Positions 24,926 to 34,650 of a stretch of 37,224 nucleotides of DNA are shown here, in pieces. Position 1 is the stretch's first letter, and each line of letters starts with the position of its first letter. Position numbers and translations under genes: made by a program. A model generated the notes under the pieces. The model searched no databases. It saw nothing but the letters and a program-made list of their open reading frames with translations, and had not been told where the DNA came from. The stretch covers positions 1 through 37,224 of the forward strand of contig CAZONI010000029.1 in the NCBI GenBank assembly GCA_964581175.1, read 5' to 3'. Origin of the DNA: B46-G9 sp964581175. Lineage in GTDB: Bacteria; Desulfobacterota; DSM-4660; Desulfatiglandales; Desulfatiglandaceae.

Positions 24926-27478
24926 ATGAAGGCCAAAATCACGTACGACGTGGTCCCGAATCTTCCCGGAAATCTGGAGGTCCTGCGGCGGATAGCCTAT
25001 AACCTCTGTTTCAGCTGGAATGACGACATACAGGATCTGTTTCAACGAATGGATCCGGGATTGTGGGTAACCTGCAAGCACAATCCGGTTCTCATGCTCG
25101 GACTCATAAGCCAGCAGCGCCTTGATGATCTCTCGCACGATCAGGGTTTTCTGGCTCAGCTTGAGCGAGTCGTCGGCGACTTCGACCGATACCTTTCCCA
25201 ACCCCGGGTCCAAAGCGCTGAATACTACGCCGAAGAACCTTTCCAGGTCGCCTATTTTTCGGCGGAGTTCGGGCTCACAGAGAGTCTGCCCATCTATTCA
25301 GGGGGGTTAGGGGTCCTCGCCGGAGATCACCTGAAGTCCGCAAGCGATCTCAATGTGCCCCTGGTAGCGATCGGACTCCTCTACCAGGGCGGCTATTTCA
25401 GCCAGTACCTCACGTCCGACGGCTGGCAGATGGAAACCTACCCGCAAAACGACTTTTCCAACATGCCCGTCAGGCCGGTCCTGGGTGCGGACGGCAGACC
25501 CGTCCGGGTTACGGTCTTGATCAAGGATCTCCCGGTTGAGGTCCAGGTGTGGCAAATCAAGGTGGGAAGAATCTCCCTCTATATGCTGGATACGAATGTC
25601 AAGCCGAATCCCCCCGAGTTCTGCCGAATCACCGGACAACTCTACGGGGGCGACAGGGAGATGCGCCTCCGGCAGGAAATCGTGCTTGGGGTAGGCGGTG
25701 TTCGCGCGCTCAAGGCACTGGGGATAGAACCCACAGTCATCCATATGAATGAGGGGCACTCCGCCTTTTCCGCTCTCGAACGCATTAACATCCTCAGACA
25801 GGAAAAAGGGCTCTCTTTTGACGCTGCAAGGGAGGTTGTTTCCGCCAGCACCATCTTTACGACCCATACCCCTGTTCCCGCGGGAAACGATACCTTTGAT
25901 CCGGGTCTCATGCAGTCCTACTTCGAGGAATATGTGAAGAAGCTGGGAATTCATTTCAAGGTTCTGCTCGGGTATGGACGCCTCGATCCCAGAGACGAAA
26001 GCGAACCATTCGGGATGACTACCCTCGCCCTGCGCCTCTCCGCCCACAGCAACGGGGTGAGCCGCCTGCATGGAAGGATCTCCCGATCCATGTGGCAGAA
26101 GGTCTGGGCCCACCATCCGGTCGAGGATGTCCCCATTGATCACATCACCAATGGAATCCACGTCCCGACCTGGATATCCAGGGAGATGGGGGCCCTTTTC
26201 AGCCGGTATCTCGGCCCGAACTGGGAAGAGGACCCGGATCACGAGCGGGTCTGGGAGCAGATCAACGAAATACCGGGGACAGAACTCTGGAGAACCCATG
26301 AAAGATGCAGAGAACACCTGGTCGGATATGTGCGGCTCTGTCTCGTGGAACAACTGAAGCGGCGGGGGGCCTCAACTGCCGAAATCATGAGGGCGGGAGA
26401 GGTATTGACACCCGAAGCGCTGACGATCGGTTTCGCGCGCCGTTTCGCCACTTACAAGCGTGCCACCCTCCTTTTCATGGACCCCGATCGGTTGGCGAGC
26501 ATTCTCAATGATCCTGAGCGGCCTGTCCAGCTGATCATCGCGGGGAAAGCGCACCCCCAGGATACTGAAGGAAAAGAACTCATCAAGCACATTATCCACC
26601 TGAACCACGAGGAGCGCTTCAGCCGCAGCATGGTCTTCCTCGAGGACTACAACATGGACGTGACCCGTCATATGGTCTCCGGCACGGACCTCTGGCTGAA
26701 CACCCCCCGAAGGCCCCTTGAAGCCTGCGGAACGAGCGGCATGAAGGCCCTTGCCAACGGTTCGCTGAATCTCAGCACCCTGGACGGATGGTGGGACGAA
26801 GCGTATCACCGTGATTTCGGATGGGCCCTGGGGCATGGTGAGGAGTACAAGAATCAGGAAATCCAGGACAGCATCGAGAGCCAGGACCTTTACAATCTCC
26901 TTGAAAATGAAATCAAGCCCCTCTTCTATCACCGGGCCATGGACGGGATGCCGAGGGGCTGGGTGGACAAGATGCGGGCCGGCCTGAGAAAATTGGCCCC
27001 CATCTACAATTCCCATCGGATGGTACAGGAATATCTGAATCGCTACTACATTCCGTGCTCGCGCCGTTTCAACAACCTGTGCCGCGAGTCTTTCAAAGGA
27101 GCCGCAAACCTTGCTTCCTGGCGGCAGAAGATCATGACAAGCTGGGCCGAAGTCTCCGTGGAAGAGGTCATCGCGGCGGACGGGCAGGAGATTTCCGTGG
27201 GCAAACAGCTGGAGGTGGAAGCCAGAATCAGGCTCGGATCCCTGGCCCCCGATGATGTCACGGTTGATGCCTATTACGGACGCCTCGACCCGCAGGGAGA
27301 ATTCATTGAAAGAGACACAACCGCCCTCAGAGTGACAAGTAATTCGGGCGGGATATATATTTTTAAAGGCGCCATACCGTGCACCCACTCAGGGCGTTTT
27401 GGGTACACGGTTCGCGTGATGCCCAGCCTGGATAGGTTGGAAAACCGTTTTGCCATGGGGCTGGTTACCTGGGCCTGA
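24926..27478 (+). CDS. glgP: Alpha-glucan phosphorylase
   Basis: An 850-residue GT35 phosphorylase that releases glucose-1-phosphate from alpha-1,4-glucan ends using phosphate and PLP. The N-terminus (residues about 10-120) is the DUF3417-type domain of the short bacterial/archaeal phosphorylase subfamily, followed by FSAEFGLTESLPIYSGGLGV. The PLP-lysine segment is CGTSGMKALANGSLNLSTLD, and IHMNEGHSAF is also conserved. The start has AGGGG five bases upstream. It lies 114 bases after glgC and 22 bases before glgB. This subfamily is generally not subject to the eukaryotic type of allosteric control. Confidence 0.95.
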   Translation: MKAKITYDVVPNLPGNLEVLRRIAYNLCFSWNDDIQDLFQRMDPGLWVTCKHNPVLMLGLISQQRLDDLSHDQGFLAQLERVVGDFDRYLSQPRVQSAEYYAEEPFQVAYFSAEFGLTESLPIYSGGLGVLAGDHLKSASDLNVPLVAIGLLYQGGYFSQYLTSDGWQMETYPQNDFSNMPVRPVLGADGRPVRVTVLIKDLPVEVQVWQIKVGRISLYMLDTNVKPNPPEFCRITGQLYGGDREMRLRQEIVLGVGGVRALKALGIEPTVIHMNEGHSAFSALERINILRQEKGLSFDAAREVVSASTIFTTHTPVPAGNDTFDPGLMQSYFEEYVKKLGIHFKVLLGYGRLDPRDESEPFGMTTLALRLSAHSNGVSRLHGRISRSMWQKVWAHHPVEDVPIDHITNGIHVPTWISREMGALFSRYLGPNWEEDPDHERVWEQINEIPGTELWRTHERCREHLVGYVRLCLVEQLKRRGASTAEIMRAGEVLTPEALTIGFARRFATYKRATLLFMDPDRLASILNDPERPVQLIIAGKAHPQDTEGKELIKHIIHLNHEERFSRSMVFLEDYNMDVTRHMVSGTDLWLNTPRRPLEACGTSGMKALANGSLNLSTLDGWWDEAYHRDFGWALGHGEEYKNQEIQDSIESQDLYNLLENEIKPLFYHRAMDGMPRGWVDKMRAGLRKLAPIYNSHRMVQEYLNRYYIPCSRRFNNLCRESFKGAANLASWRQKIMTSWAEVSVEEVIAADGQEISVGKQLEVEARIRLGSLAPDDVTVDAYYGRLDPQGEFIERDTTALRVTSNSGGIYIFKGAIPCTHSGRFGYTVRVMPSLDRLENRFAMGLVTWA

Positions 27479-27500
27479 TCAAGGTCCGCGAGGAGGCCGC

Positions 27501-29711
27501 TTGTCGTTCTCGACTACTTTAAAAACGCGGGAAATAAAAAGCATTGTTACCTGCTCCCTTGCCGACCCATTCACGCTCCTGGGTGCACACCCGGCAAAGA
27601 TTGACGGGAAAAAGGGTGTTGTGATCCGTGCCTTTCTCCCCCACGCTCAAGAGGTTGCAATCATGGACCTGAGCCCGCGCGCCGCCGAAAAGGCAAAACA
27701 GGTCCACAAGGCGGGACTTTTTGAGGCATGGCTCCCCGACGTTCTCCACGTCTTCCCTTATCGTCTCAAGGTCGGATTTGACAGTGGGTGGCAATCCGTT
27801 TTTTACGATTGTTACGCGTTCCTTCCGGTCCTGGGAGACGATGATCTGTACCTGTTCAACCAGGGAAACCATGACAAGATCTACGAAAAACTCGGGGCAC
27901 ACCCTCGAATTCACCAGGGCGTTTCCGGGGTTCTGTTTGCAGTGTGGGCCCCATCTGCCGGCCGGGTGAGCGTCATTGGAGATTTCAACCAGTGGGACGG
28001 CAGGCGGCATCCTATGCGTATAAGGGGTGTCTCAGGAATCTGGGAGCTCTTTATCCCACACCTTGAAGCGGGAACACTCTACAAGTTTGAAATAAAGACT
28101 CAGGATGGAACTCTTCTGATAAAATCGGACCCATATGCATTCTCTTTTGAAAAACGCCCCCGGACCGCGGCCGTGGTCCAGCAGGTAGACGGGTTCACAT
28201 GGAGTGACGGGGAATGGATGGAAAAGCGGCCTGCCGTTGACATCCTGAAGAAGCCCCTGGCCGTATACGAGGTGCACCTTGGCTCGTGGAGACGCCGCCG
28301 GGGCGAGGAAAACGAGTGGCTTTCCTACCGCGAATCGGCCGACCAGCTTGTGGACTACATGAAAAAAATGGAATTCACCCATGCCCAGTTTCTCCCGCTC
28401 GCCGAACATCCCTTTGACGGGTCGTGGGGCTACCAGGTAACCGGCTATTATGCGCCCACCTCCCGATTCGGATCACCGCAAGATTTCATGTACCTGGTTG
28501 ACCGATGTCACGCCGCAGGAATCGGCGTCATCCTCGACTGGGTGCCGGCGCATTTTCCAAGAGATCCCCATGCCCTGGAGTTTTTCGATGGAACACATCT
28601 CTACGAACATGCCGATCCGCGACAGGGCGAACAGAAGGATTGGGGAACCCTGATCTTCAATTACGGCCGGAATGAAGTAAGAAATTTTCTCATCGCCAAT
28701 GCCCTCTTCTGGTTCGATAAATACCATATCGACGGCATCAGAGTAGACGCCGTGGCCTCAATGCTCTATCTCGACTATTCTCGCAAGGAAGGAGAATGGT
28801 TGCCCAACCGCTACGGTGGCAGGGAAAATCTGGAGGCCGTCGCGTTCCTGAAGGAACTCAACACAAAGGTTTTCAGAGACTATCCCGGCGCCATGACCAT
28901 CGCGGAAGAATCTACTGCCTGGCCCGGTGTCACCCGCCCGGTTCATTTAGGGGGACTCGGTTTTCTCTTCAAATGGAATATGGGATGGATGCATGACATG
29001 TTGAGCTTCATGTCCCTGGATCCCGTGCACCGCTCATATCATACGGAGAACCTGACCTTCGCCCTGCTGTATGCCTTCAATGAAAACTTTATCCTTCCTC
29101 TTTCTCACGACGAAGTGGTTCACGGGAAGGCCTCACTGCTCTCCAAAATGCCGGGCGACGATTGGCAGAAGTTCGCGAATCTCAGGCTCCTCCTTGGATA
29201 CATGTACGGAGAACCCGGGAAGAAGACCTTGTTTATGGGTGGGGAATTCGGACAGTGGTCCGAATGGGATCATGACCAGGAACTGCAATGGGATCTGCTC
29301 CAATACAAATTACACGCCAGCCTGCAGAGATACGTACGGGACCTCAACCATCTCTATCGACAGGAACCTCCGCTCCACCAGCAGGATTACGACCAGGCGG
29401 GATTTCAGTGGATCGACTTCCGGAATTCCGGTTCCACGGTGATCTCTTTCATGCGCAAAGCCGGATCTTCCGATATCCCCCTCGTATTTGTTTTCAATTT
29501 TACCCCTGTACCAAGGGAAAACTACCGGATCGGGGTACCCCTTGAAGGGTTCTACAGGGAACTGCTCAACTCGGATTCCGCCCTGTACGGAGGGTCCAAT
29601 GTCGGGATCGCCGGAGGGAAACTGGCCGATCCCACCCCGGCTCACGGCTTTTCCCACTCCCTCAGTCTTTCCCTCCCACCCCTTGGCATGCTGATTCTCA
29701 AACCTGAATAA
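27501..29711 (+). CDS. glgB: 1,4-alpha-glucan branching enzyme
   Basis: GlgB introduces alpha-1,6 branches into glycogen. The N-terminal ~220 residues contain two beta-sandwich modules (FTLLGAHPA start and a CBM48 with VWAPSAGRVSVIGDFNQWDG). The GH13 barrel follows with WGYQVTGYYAPTSRFGSPQD, the nucleophile in GIRVDAVASMLY, the acid/base in TIAEESTAWPGV and the stabiliser in LSHDEVVHGK. The frame is open back to an ATG at 27450 inside glgP, but TTG 27501 is preferred: GAGGAGG lies four bases before it and it removes the overlap. This gives 736 residues, normal for the family. The ending LGMLILKPE is intact. Confidence 0.95.
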   Translation: MSFSTTLKTREIKSIVTCSLADPFTLLGAHPAKIDGKKGVVIRAFLPHAQEVAIMDLSPRAAEKAKQVHKAGLFEAWLPDVLHVFPYRLKVGFDSGWQSVFYDCYAFLPVLGDDDLYLFNQGNHDKIYEKLGAHPRIHQGVSGVLFAVWAPSAGRVSVIGDFNQWDGRRHPMRIRGVSGIWELFIPHLEAGTLYKFEIKTQDGTLLIKSDPYAFSFEKRPRTAAVVQQVDGFTWSDGEWMEKRPAVDILKKPLAVYEVHLGSWRRRRGEENEWLSYRESADQLVDYMKKMEFTHAQFLPLAEHPFDGSWGYQVTGYYAPTSRFGSPQDFMYLVDRCHAAGIGVILDWVPAHFPRDPHALEFFDGTHLYEHADPRQGEQKDWGTLIFNYGRNEVRNFLIANALFWFDKYHIDGIRVDAVASMLYLDYSRKEGEWLPNRYGGRENLEAVAFLKELNTKVFRDYPGAMTIAEESTAWPGVTRPVHLGGLGFLFKWNMGWMHDMLSFMSLDPVHRSYHTENLTFALLYAFNENFILPLSHDEVVHGKASLLSKMPGDDWQKFANLRLLLGYMYGEPGKKTLFMGGEFGQWSEWDHDQELQWDLLQYKLHASLQRYVRDLNHLYRQEPPLHQQDYDQAGFQWIDFRNSGSTVISFMRKAGSSDIPLVFVFNFTPVPRENYRIGVPLEGFYRELLNSDSALYGGSNVGIAGGKLADPTPAHGFSHSLSLSLPPLGMLILKPE

Positions 29712-29761
29712 TCCCCGGTTGTACCTGACTCCTTGCAATTTTTTTTGCCGAATGCAAAAAA

Positions 29762-30001
29762 ATGTTAAAGGAATCATTCTCACGTGCCGATATACTCTGT
29801 GCAATGGAAGAAAAAATGGCGCTCCAAGACATACAGAATAGCTTTCGGGATGATGTAGAACAAATTGAAAAGACTGTAGAAAATATTAGGAGAAAGAGAA
29901 AACATTGCCAATCAAGCGCCGCTCAACCTCAACATCATGACCATAAACCATGTGACGGCCGACGGCCTCCAAAGGTTATCAATTGGCAGAAGGGGGTATG
30001 A
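29762..30001 (+). CDS. Small uncharacterised ORF after glgB
   Basis: A 79-residue frame with an AT-richer composition than its neighbours. Residues about 15-50 (MEEKMALQDIQNSFRDDVEQ then EKTVENIRRKRKH) are charged and could form a coiled coil; the rest is histidine- and proline-rich. No clear ribosome-binding site precedes ATG 29762 or the alternative ATG 29804. Its stop overlaps the start of the next small ORF (ATGA), typical of coupled genes. Upstream at 29740-29762 is an A/T-rich hairpin (T7-GC, loop, GC-A7). I do not recognise the family, and it may be non-coding or a remnant. Confidence 0.35.
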   Translation: MLKESFSRADILCAMEEKMALQDIQNSFRDDVEQIEKTVENIRRKRKHCQSSAAQPQHHDHKPCDGRRPPKVINWQKGV

Positions 30002-30141
30002 GGCGGCACTTTGGCGGCTTCTCAGATGAGCGTGCATCTTCTCTCCAGGATCGGTGGCGAAGCAACGCAGTAGAAATTGACCTTGAGAAAACAACGGCAT
30101 CCCGGGAAGCCATTTACATGAAGGCCCAGTTGGATTGTTAA
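29998..30141 (+). CDS. Second small uncharacterised ORF, overlapping the first
   Basis: A 47-residue frame (start MRRHFGGFSDERASSLQDRW, end AIYMKAQLDC) that begins within the stop of the preceding small ORF (ATGA) and is preceded by AGAAGGGGG. It ends just before the intrinsic terminator at 30165-30207. No family is recognised; the coupling and the position before a terminator are the only support. Confidence 0.3.
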   Translation: MRRHFGGFSDERASSLQDRWRSNAVEIDLEKTTASREAIYMKAQLDC

Positions 30142-30164
30142 CCATCAACCCAACCCCAACCAAC

Positions 30165-30207
30165 GGCCCGGCGTCTCCCCTTGGCGGGAAGCCGGGCCTT
30201 CCTTTTT
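30165..30207 (+). terminator. Intrinsic terminator of the glgC-glgP-glgB transcript
   Basis: GGCCCGGC (30165-30172) pairs perfectly with GCCGGGCC (30191-30198) and is followed by TTCCTTTTT. This is a good rho-independent terminator for plus-strand transcription. Its T run reaches the stop codon of the converging GH57 gene. Confidence 0.8.
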
Positions 30208-32290
30208 ACGTATCCTGCACGATCCGCATAGTGCACGAAAACCGGCTTTTCTCTCCCTTTGCAAGCTCGATCGGATAGACAAAGAGGAAACTCGACCCCT
30301 GGTACGTACGTTCGAAACCTTCTTCGGAAATGGATACGGTCATGAGCGGGAAAAACCACACGGTCACCGGTCTTGAAAAGGCAAATACCGCCTTCAGGTG
30401 ATCCGGGCCGTTTATCAGGGAAAATTCAGCAGCGTTCTCTTCGACACCCGTCTCTGCAACTTCTCTTCGTGTCCTGCCGTTAACCAGATAGTATCTTTCA
30501 GGGTCACGATCTGAAAAAAGTGTCAAATTCCATTCGCAGCCATAGACACAGGAAACAGGTGCGTTACCGAGGGAGGTCATTTCCCATTGCATGTGCACCT
30601 CCCCTTGCCTTTCCATGAGAAGCTCTTTCTGAATGGTCATCTCGGCCGGTCCCACATGCCCTGTTCGGGCCAGCTTCACCATACCGGCTTCCTCAGCGGC
30701 GGAGGTCTTTGTCACGAGATATGTCCCTTCGAAAAAATCACCCAGTTCCCGGTAAACGCTTGTCGAGTACTCTTCCACGGAGCATTCACCTGGAAGGAAG
30801 TGATCGAGGAAAGAGGTCCTCGGATAGCGATCATATATGAGCATTTCTTCGAGGCCCTTGTCCTTCGCGAAGGCGGTCTCGTGGATGGACTGTGCGCGGG
30901 TATGCTCGTTTCCGTGTTCCTCGTCCAGCTCTTTCAGACGCCGGTGGTACGCTTCGTGTCGCCTGGTCAGCACATCACTCAGATTCAGGGCCAGGGGGAC
31001 GTGGCTGAGTTCGAAAATACCTCCTCCCCGCGCCGGTGAAAGAGCCATGGAAAGCACGGGTCCCCGGATCACAACTTCGTCGTCCCCGTCTTTGTCCACG
31101 TCGATCATTTCTATATTCGGGATGTTTCCCCTTTCCAGGGGTAAGGAAGCCTGGGCTCTGAGCAGGTTCTGGTATACGGCCCGCCGCAGGTGCCCCAGAT
31201 AAAGGCCGCCGAAAACCCCGTGCCAGTACGCGCAATTGCACTGGGCCCGCCAGAGGTATTCAATGCCCTCGGAGTCTCGGGGGAGATTGTCACTGAGAAA
31301 GATCATCTTCTTATGCATGCGGTTGGTTTCATCGTACTTCACCAGGAAGTTGTCCCATATCCCCCCCCGCACAAACGGACGCCATTCTTCCCAGCGGCCC
31401 TCCTGCTTGAGGGAAACGATGATATCTTCCAATGCCTCCGTCCGATCCGGAGGAAGCGCCCATTCGGTCATCTCTTCATAGGAGGCCTGCGGCAGATAGA
31501 GGCGTCCCAGGGGATGCATCTCATCTATGAGATCTCCCGGGGTCTTTGTTCCCAGCCATTCGGCGTTTTCCGAGATGGCTTGAAAAAAAGTCCGCAGCCA
31601 GCCCTTTTGAATGACCCATTCGTGTGTCCCCGGCCAGAGCCCGAATTTTTCGCCGTCATCTCCATAGACAACCACCTTTTTCCCAGTCTGTTCCAGGTGA
31701 CGGAGATGCGAGATGACCTCTTCTACCGGCTTGAAAGGGATCAAGTACCGCAGCATCATGGGCGTGGCCAGGAGGATCAGTGTCTTGCCCTCCTTTTCGG
31801 TGATGTAGGGGCCGTAAATTTCGTGGGACTTGAGTCCCGCATAATAGAAATGGGTGTCATCCACGATCGTGTACCGGAGGCCTGTTCCCGCGAGAACGGA
31901 AGGAAGCCCCGGGTCCCAGATTCGTTCCGTGAGCCAGAAACCTTTCGGCCGGTGCCCGAACCGGGATTCCAGGTATTGATTCATCTTCTTCGTCTGCCCT
32001 CTTGCGTCTCTTACAGGGATACTGGAGAGCAGAGGTTCAAAAAAGCCCCCTGAAAGGACCTCAACCTGGTCCCTTTCGACAAGGTCGCCCAGGAGATCCA
32101 GGATGGCCGGGCGGTACGCTTCAATCCACTCAAGAAGCGACCCGCTCATGTGCATGCCGGTACGAACGAGGGGGTTTTCTCGCAGGATTTCCAGCACAGG
32201 CTGGTAACAGCGGTCGCATGCTCTTTCAAAAACATAATCGAAGTTGCCCACCGGCTGGTGACAGTGAATTGCCATGACAAGATTCAGCAC
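30206..32290 (-). CDS. GH57 4-alpha-glucanotransferase-like enzyme
   Basis: A 694-residue GH57 protein. The GH57 start HCHQPVGNFDYVFE is present. The catalytic glutamate is about E122 in GFWLTERIWDPGL and the acid/base aspartate is in VVYGDDGEKFGLWP (about 211-212), closely matching Thermococcus litoralis 4-alpha-glucanotransferase. The C-terminal half is the beta-sandwich DUF1925/DUF1926-type region. It should transfer or hydrolyse alpha-1,4-glucan segments in the cytoplasm; no signal peptide is seen. The GTG start has AAAGGAG six bases upstream, and the gene follows the DUF3536 gene by 11 bases, downstream of glgA. Amylase activity is an alternative. Confidence 0.9.
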   Translation of the reverse strand: MLNLVMAIHCHQPVGNFDYVFERACDRCYQPVLEILRENPLVRTGMHMSGSLLEWIEAYRPAILDLLGDLVERDQVEVLSGGFFEPLLSSIPVRDARGQTKKMNQYLESRFGHRPKGFWLTERIWDPGLPSVLAGTGLRYTIVDDTHFYYAGLKSHEIYGPYITEKEGKTLILLATPMMLRYLIPFKPVEEVISHLRHLEQTGKKVVVYGDDGEKFGLWPGTHEWVIQKGWLRTFFQAISENAEWLGTKTPGDLIDEMHPLGRLYLPQASYEEMTEWALPPDRTEALEDIIVSLKQEGRWEEWRPFVRGGIWDNFLVKYDETNRMHKKMIFLSDNLPRDSEGIEYLWRAQCNCAYWHGVFGGLYLGHLRRAVYQNLLRAQASLPLERGNIPNIEMIDVDKDGDDEVVIRGPVLSMALSPARGGGIFELSHVPLALNLSDVLTRRHEAYHRRLKELDEEHGNEHTRAQSIHETAFAKDKGLEEMLIYDRYPRTSFLDHFLPGECSVEEYSTSVYRELGDFFEGTYLVTKTSAAEEAGMVKLARTGHVGPAEMTIQKELLMERQGEVHMQWEMTSLGNAPVSCVYGCEWNLTLFSDRDPERYYLVNGRTRREVAETGVEENAAEFSLINGPDHLKAVFAFSRPVTVWFFPLMTVSISEEGFERTYQGSSFLFVYPIELAKGEKSRFSCTMRIVQDT

Positions 32291-32301
32291 ATCAAGCTCC
32301 T

Positions 32302-34650
32302 TTAAAGGGAAAATCCGAGCCTCCTCCCCAGCGCCTTGAAAACTCTCACCTGCTCGGGAGATAACCGTTCAAAATAATGCCTGTCCACGGAAAGGTCCCA
32401 ATATCGGTTCTGGCATCCCCAGAGATCCACTTTCAGGGACACGTCATCGGCCAGATCCAGGAGTTCCATTAGGGCTGTTATCATCCCTTCCTGCGGACTC
32501 TCGGAAATCAGGTCCATCAGTGAATCCACCAGTTTTCGGATCTCCTGCCGTATCCCCGGATCGTCAACGTGAAGGGTACTCTTCCCGCCTGCCGCCTTCC
32601 GGGTGAGTTCTTTGAGCAAGACCATTTCACGGGGTACACTTTCGGGCTCTTCCACGAGCCGGAGGAGCCGGCTTCGCAAAAAAAGTTCAAAAACATCCCC
32701 CAGACCGCCGGGAAAGAGTTCTTCCATCCCTTCGGCGGGGTGTGCCAGGAAGAAGAAAGACCGAACCTCCTCTTCGCTGATCTGCCGCGAAACCCTGTCC
32801 AGGATACCATGGATCATGCCTTGCATGGTCTGCCACCTCACATCAGGGACCACGTCATCCAGGGTATAAGAGCCGTTGCTTCCCCCTTCTTCGCCGGTCT
32901 GGCACGCAAAATCAGCAGGCATCTGCCCTGTTGCGGAAAAAGAGATCCGGGAGGTCTTTCCGGTCATCGGATCCGACACGAGGACTGCCCCGGCCGCCTT
33001 TCCCGCAGCCTGGTCATCGTATTGTTCTTCTTTTGCAACTTGAGAGCGTTCCCCAAAAAGCCCCCCGGCACCAGGGCTTTTCTGGAACATCTGGATGAAA
33101 ACGTGGTTGGTCGCTATTCGCGCGGGGAGCATTCGCGCAGGCTTTACGCGCTTTTCAAAAACAGCAGCCCCGTTCCCGAAATCAGGATCATTGCTCTTTG
33201 CACGCGCGACAATGGAGAGGAATTGCCCCTCCATGTCGGATCGCGACCACTTTCTCACCAGCCGCATTGCCCGATCGGCATACATGAGCACCTGGGTTGC
33301 TTCCAGACCCGAAATATCATCAAAAAACCACCCGCAGCTGGTGTACATGTACAAAGCCATCCTCTGGGACTCGAGGAGCTCCAATGCCATGACTTTTTCT
33401 GCTTGAGCAGCTCCACCACCCTTGACGAGATGCGTTTCAAAGAATCCATCGCGGTTTTCGGCTGATGAATCGAGGAGGATATGAATGTAGTCATCCCTGG
33501 CGGCCCAGGGATCCCTGATTATCTTCCCGCCCTGCTCCGTAAAAATTGCCGAGAGTTCACCCGACAGCCGGTCCATGGCCTCGCGCAAAGGGGCTCTCCA
33601 GGCCTGATTCCATCCTTCCCGGTGATTGACGTTGCACCCGCAATCCGAGCGCCACCTTTCAACCCCGTGAGCACAGCTCCAGGAGCTGTTCTCCACGATT
33701 CGAACCTCTTTTTGCGGCGGCGACTGTTCCAGAAACCAGGCGTAATTGGAAAGCTCCAGGCTCCCTTCCCGCTCCAGGTGATCAAAAAGCCAGGCGAGTG
33801 CCATGTCTCCAAACTTGAAATGATGTCCGTAAGACTCGCCGTCTGTTGCCACATTGACCAAACAGGTCTCTTTTCTTGCACCGGCAATACCTTGTTCGAT
33901 TCGGGTGAGAAAGGCGCTGCCGGATGCGAGAATCTTCTCATAGGCGACCGCCTTGGAAATATCCTCGTCAAAAAAGAACACATCGATAAAAGGAGAATCC
34001 GTCCCGTGAGGGAAGATACGGTAAGCCTGAGTGGTGTCGATCACTCCCCCGGTCACGTCTTTCCACGCCCCATCTCCACCGTGGGGGCGGAGGGCACGTA
34101 CCGCCTGGGCCTGTGTAGGAGCGAGGATTGTAAATCGCACACCCTCCTCGGCCATGAGCGCAAGGGTTTCCACATCGACCGCGGTTTCCGCAAGCCACAT
34201 GCCCTCTGCAGGATGTCCGAACCGGCGTGCGAAATCCGCGAGTCCCCAGCGGATCTGAGTTCGCTTGTCCCGGGTACCGGCAAGCGGCATAATGATGTGA
34301 TTGTAGACCTGGGCCATGGCGTTTCCGTGGCCATGATATCTTTTTCGGCCGGCCCGGTCGGCGGCAAGAACCTGCCCGTAAATCCATGGATGGGCTCTTT
34401 CGAGCCATGAAAGCAATGTCGGGCCGAAATCGAAATTCATGTATTCGTAGTTGTTGATGAGCCCGAGGATACGTCTTTCTGCCCCTTCAAGCCGAGCCCT
34501 GGTATTGGGACCGTAGCACTGCCGCGTGACCCGCTCATTCCAGTCATGGTAGGGGAACGCAGACGGTTGAAACTCGATCTCCTCCAACCACGGATTCTCC
34601 CGTGGAGGTTGATAGAAATGTCCATGTATGCACAAATAGTTCCCGCTCAT
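32302..34650 (-). CDS. GH57 family protein with DUF3536 domain
   Basis: A 782-residue protein. The N-terminal half is a GH57 barrel beginning CIHGHFYQPPRENPWLEEIE, with the probable nucleophile in AEGMWLAETAVD and a DGESYGHHFKFGD motif in the acid/base region. The C-terminal half is the DUF3536 region, ending LSPEQVRVFKALGRRLGFSL. No signal peptide is present, so it is cytoplasmic. The start overlaps the glgA stop (ATGA). Its activity is not established from sequence; by context it acts on alpha-glucan, for example as a branching, amylase or transglycosylating enzyme. Confidence 0.88.
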   Translation of the reverse strand: MSGNYLCIHGHFYQPPRENPWLEEIEFQPSAFPYHDWNERVTRQCYGPNTRARLEGAERRILGLINNYEYMNFDFGPTLLSWLERAHPWIYGQVLAADRAGRKRYHGHGNAMAQVYNHIIMPLAGTRDKRTQIRWGLADFARRFGHPAEGMWLAETAVDVETLALMAEEGVRFTILAPTQAQAVRALRPHGGDGAWKDVTGGVIDTTQAYRIFPHGTDSPFIDVFFFDEDISKAVAYEKILASGSAFLTRIEQGIAGARKETCLVNVATDGESYGHHFKFGDMALAWLFDHLEREGSLELSNYAWFLEQSPPQKEVRIVENSSWSCAHGVERWRSDCGCNVNHREGWNQAWRAPLREAMDRLSGELSAIFTEQGGKIIRDPWAARDDYIHILLDSSAENRDGFFETHLVKGGGAAQAEKVMALELLESQRMALYMYTSCGWFFDDISGLEATQVLMYADRAMRLVRKWSRSDMEGQFLSIVARAKSNDPDFGNGAAVFEKRVKPARMLPARIATNHVFIQMFQKSPGAGGLFGERSQVAKEEQYDDQAAGKAAGAVLVSDPMTGKTSRISFSATGQMPADFACQTGEEGGSNGSYTLDDVVPDVRWQTMQGMIHGILDRVSRQISEEEVRSFFFLAHPAEGMEELFPGGLGDVFELFLRSRLLRLVEEPESVPREMVLLKELTRKAAGGKSTLHVDDPGIRQEIRKLVDSLMDLISESPQEGMITALMELLDLADDVSLKVDLWGCQNRYWDLSVDRHYFERLSPEQVRVFKALGRRLGFSL

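Noticed and set aside
25307..26353. 348-codon minus-strand frame
   Set aside because: Antisense to glgP, with no recognisable motif or ribosome-binding site.
26372..27388. 338-codon minus-strand frame
   Set aside because: Also antisense to glgP; a shadow of its codon bias.
29740..29762. T7-GC/GC-A7 hairpin as terminator of glgB
   Set aside because: Its polarity is wrong for plus-strand termination (T run before the stem, A run after), and a proper terminator lies at 30165-30207.
33481..34410. 309-codon plus-strand frame
   Set aside because: Antisense to the GH57/DUF3536 gene; no independent support.
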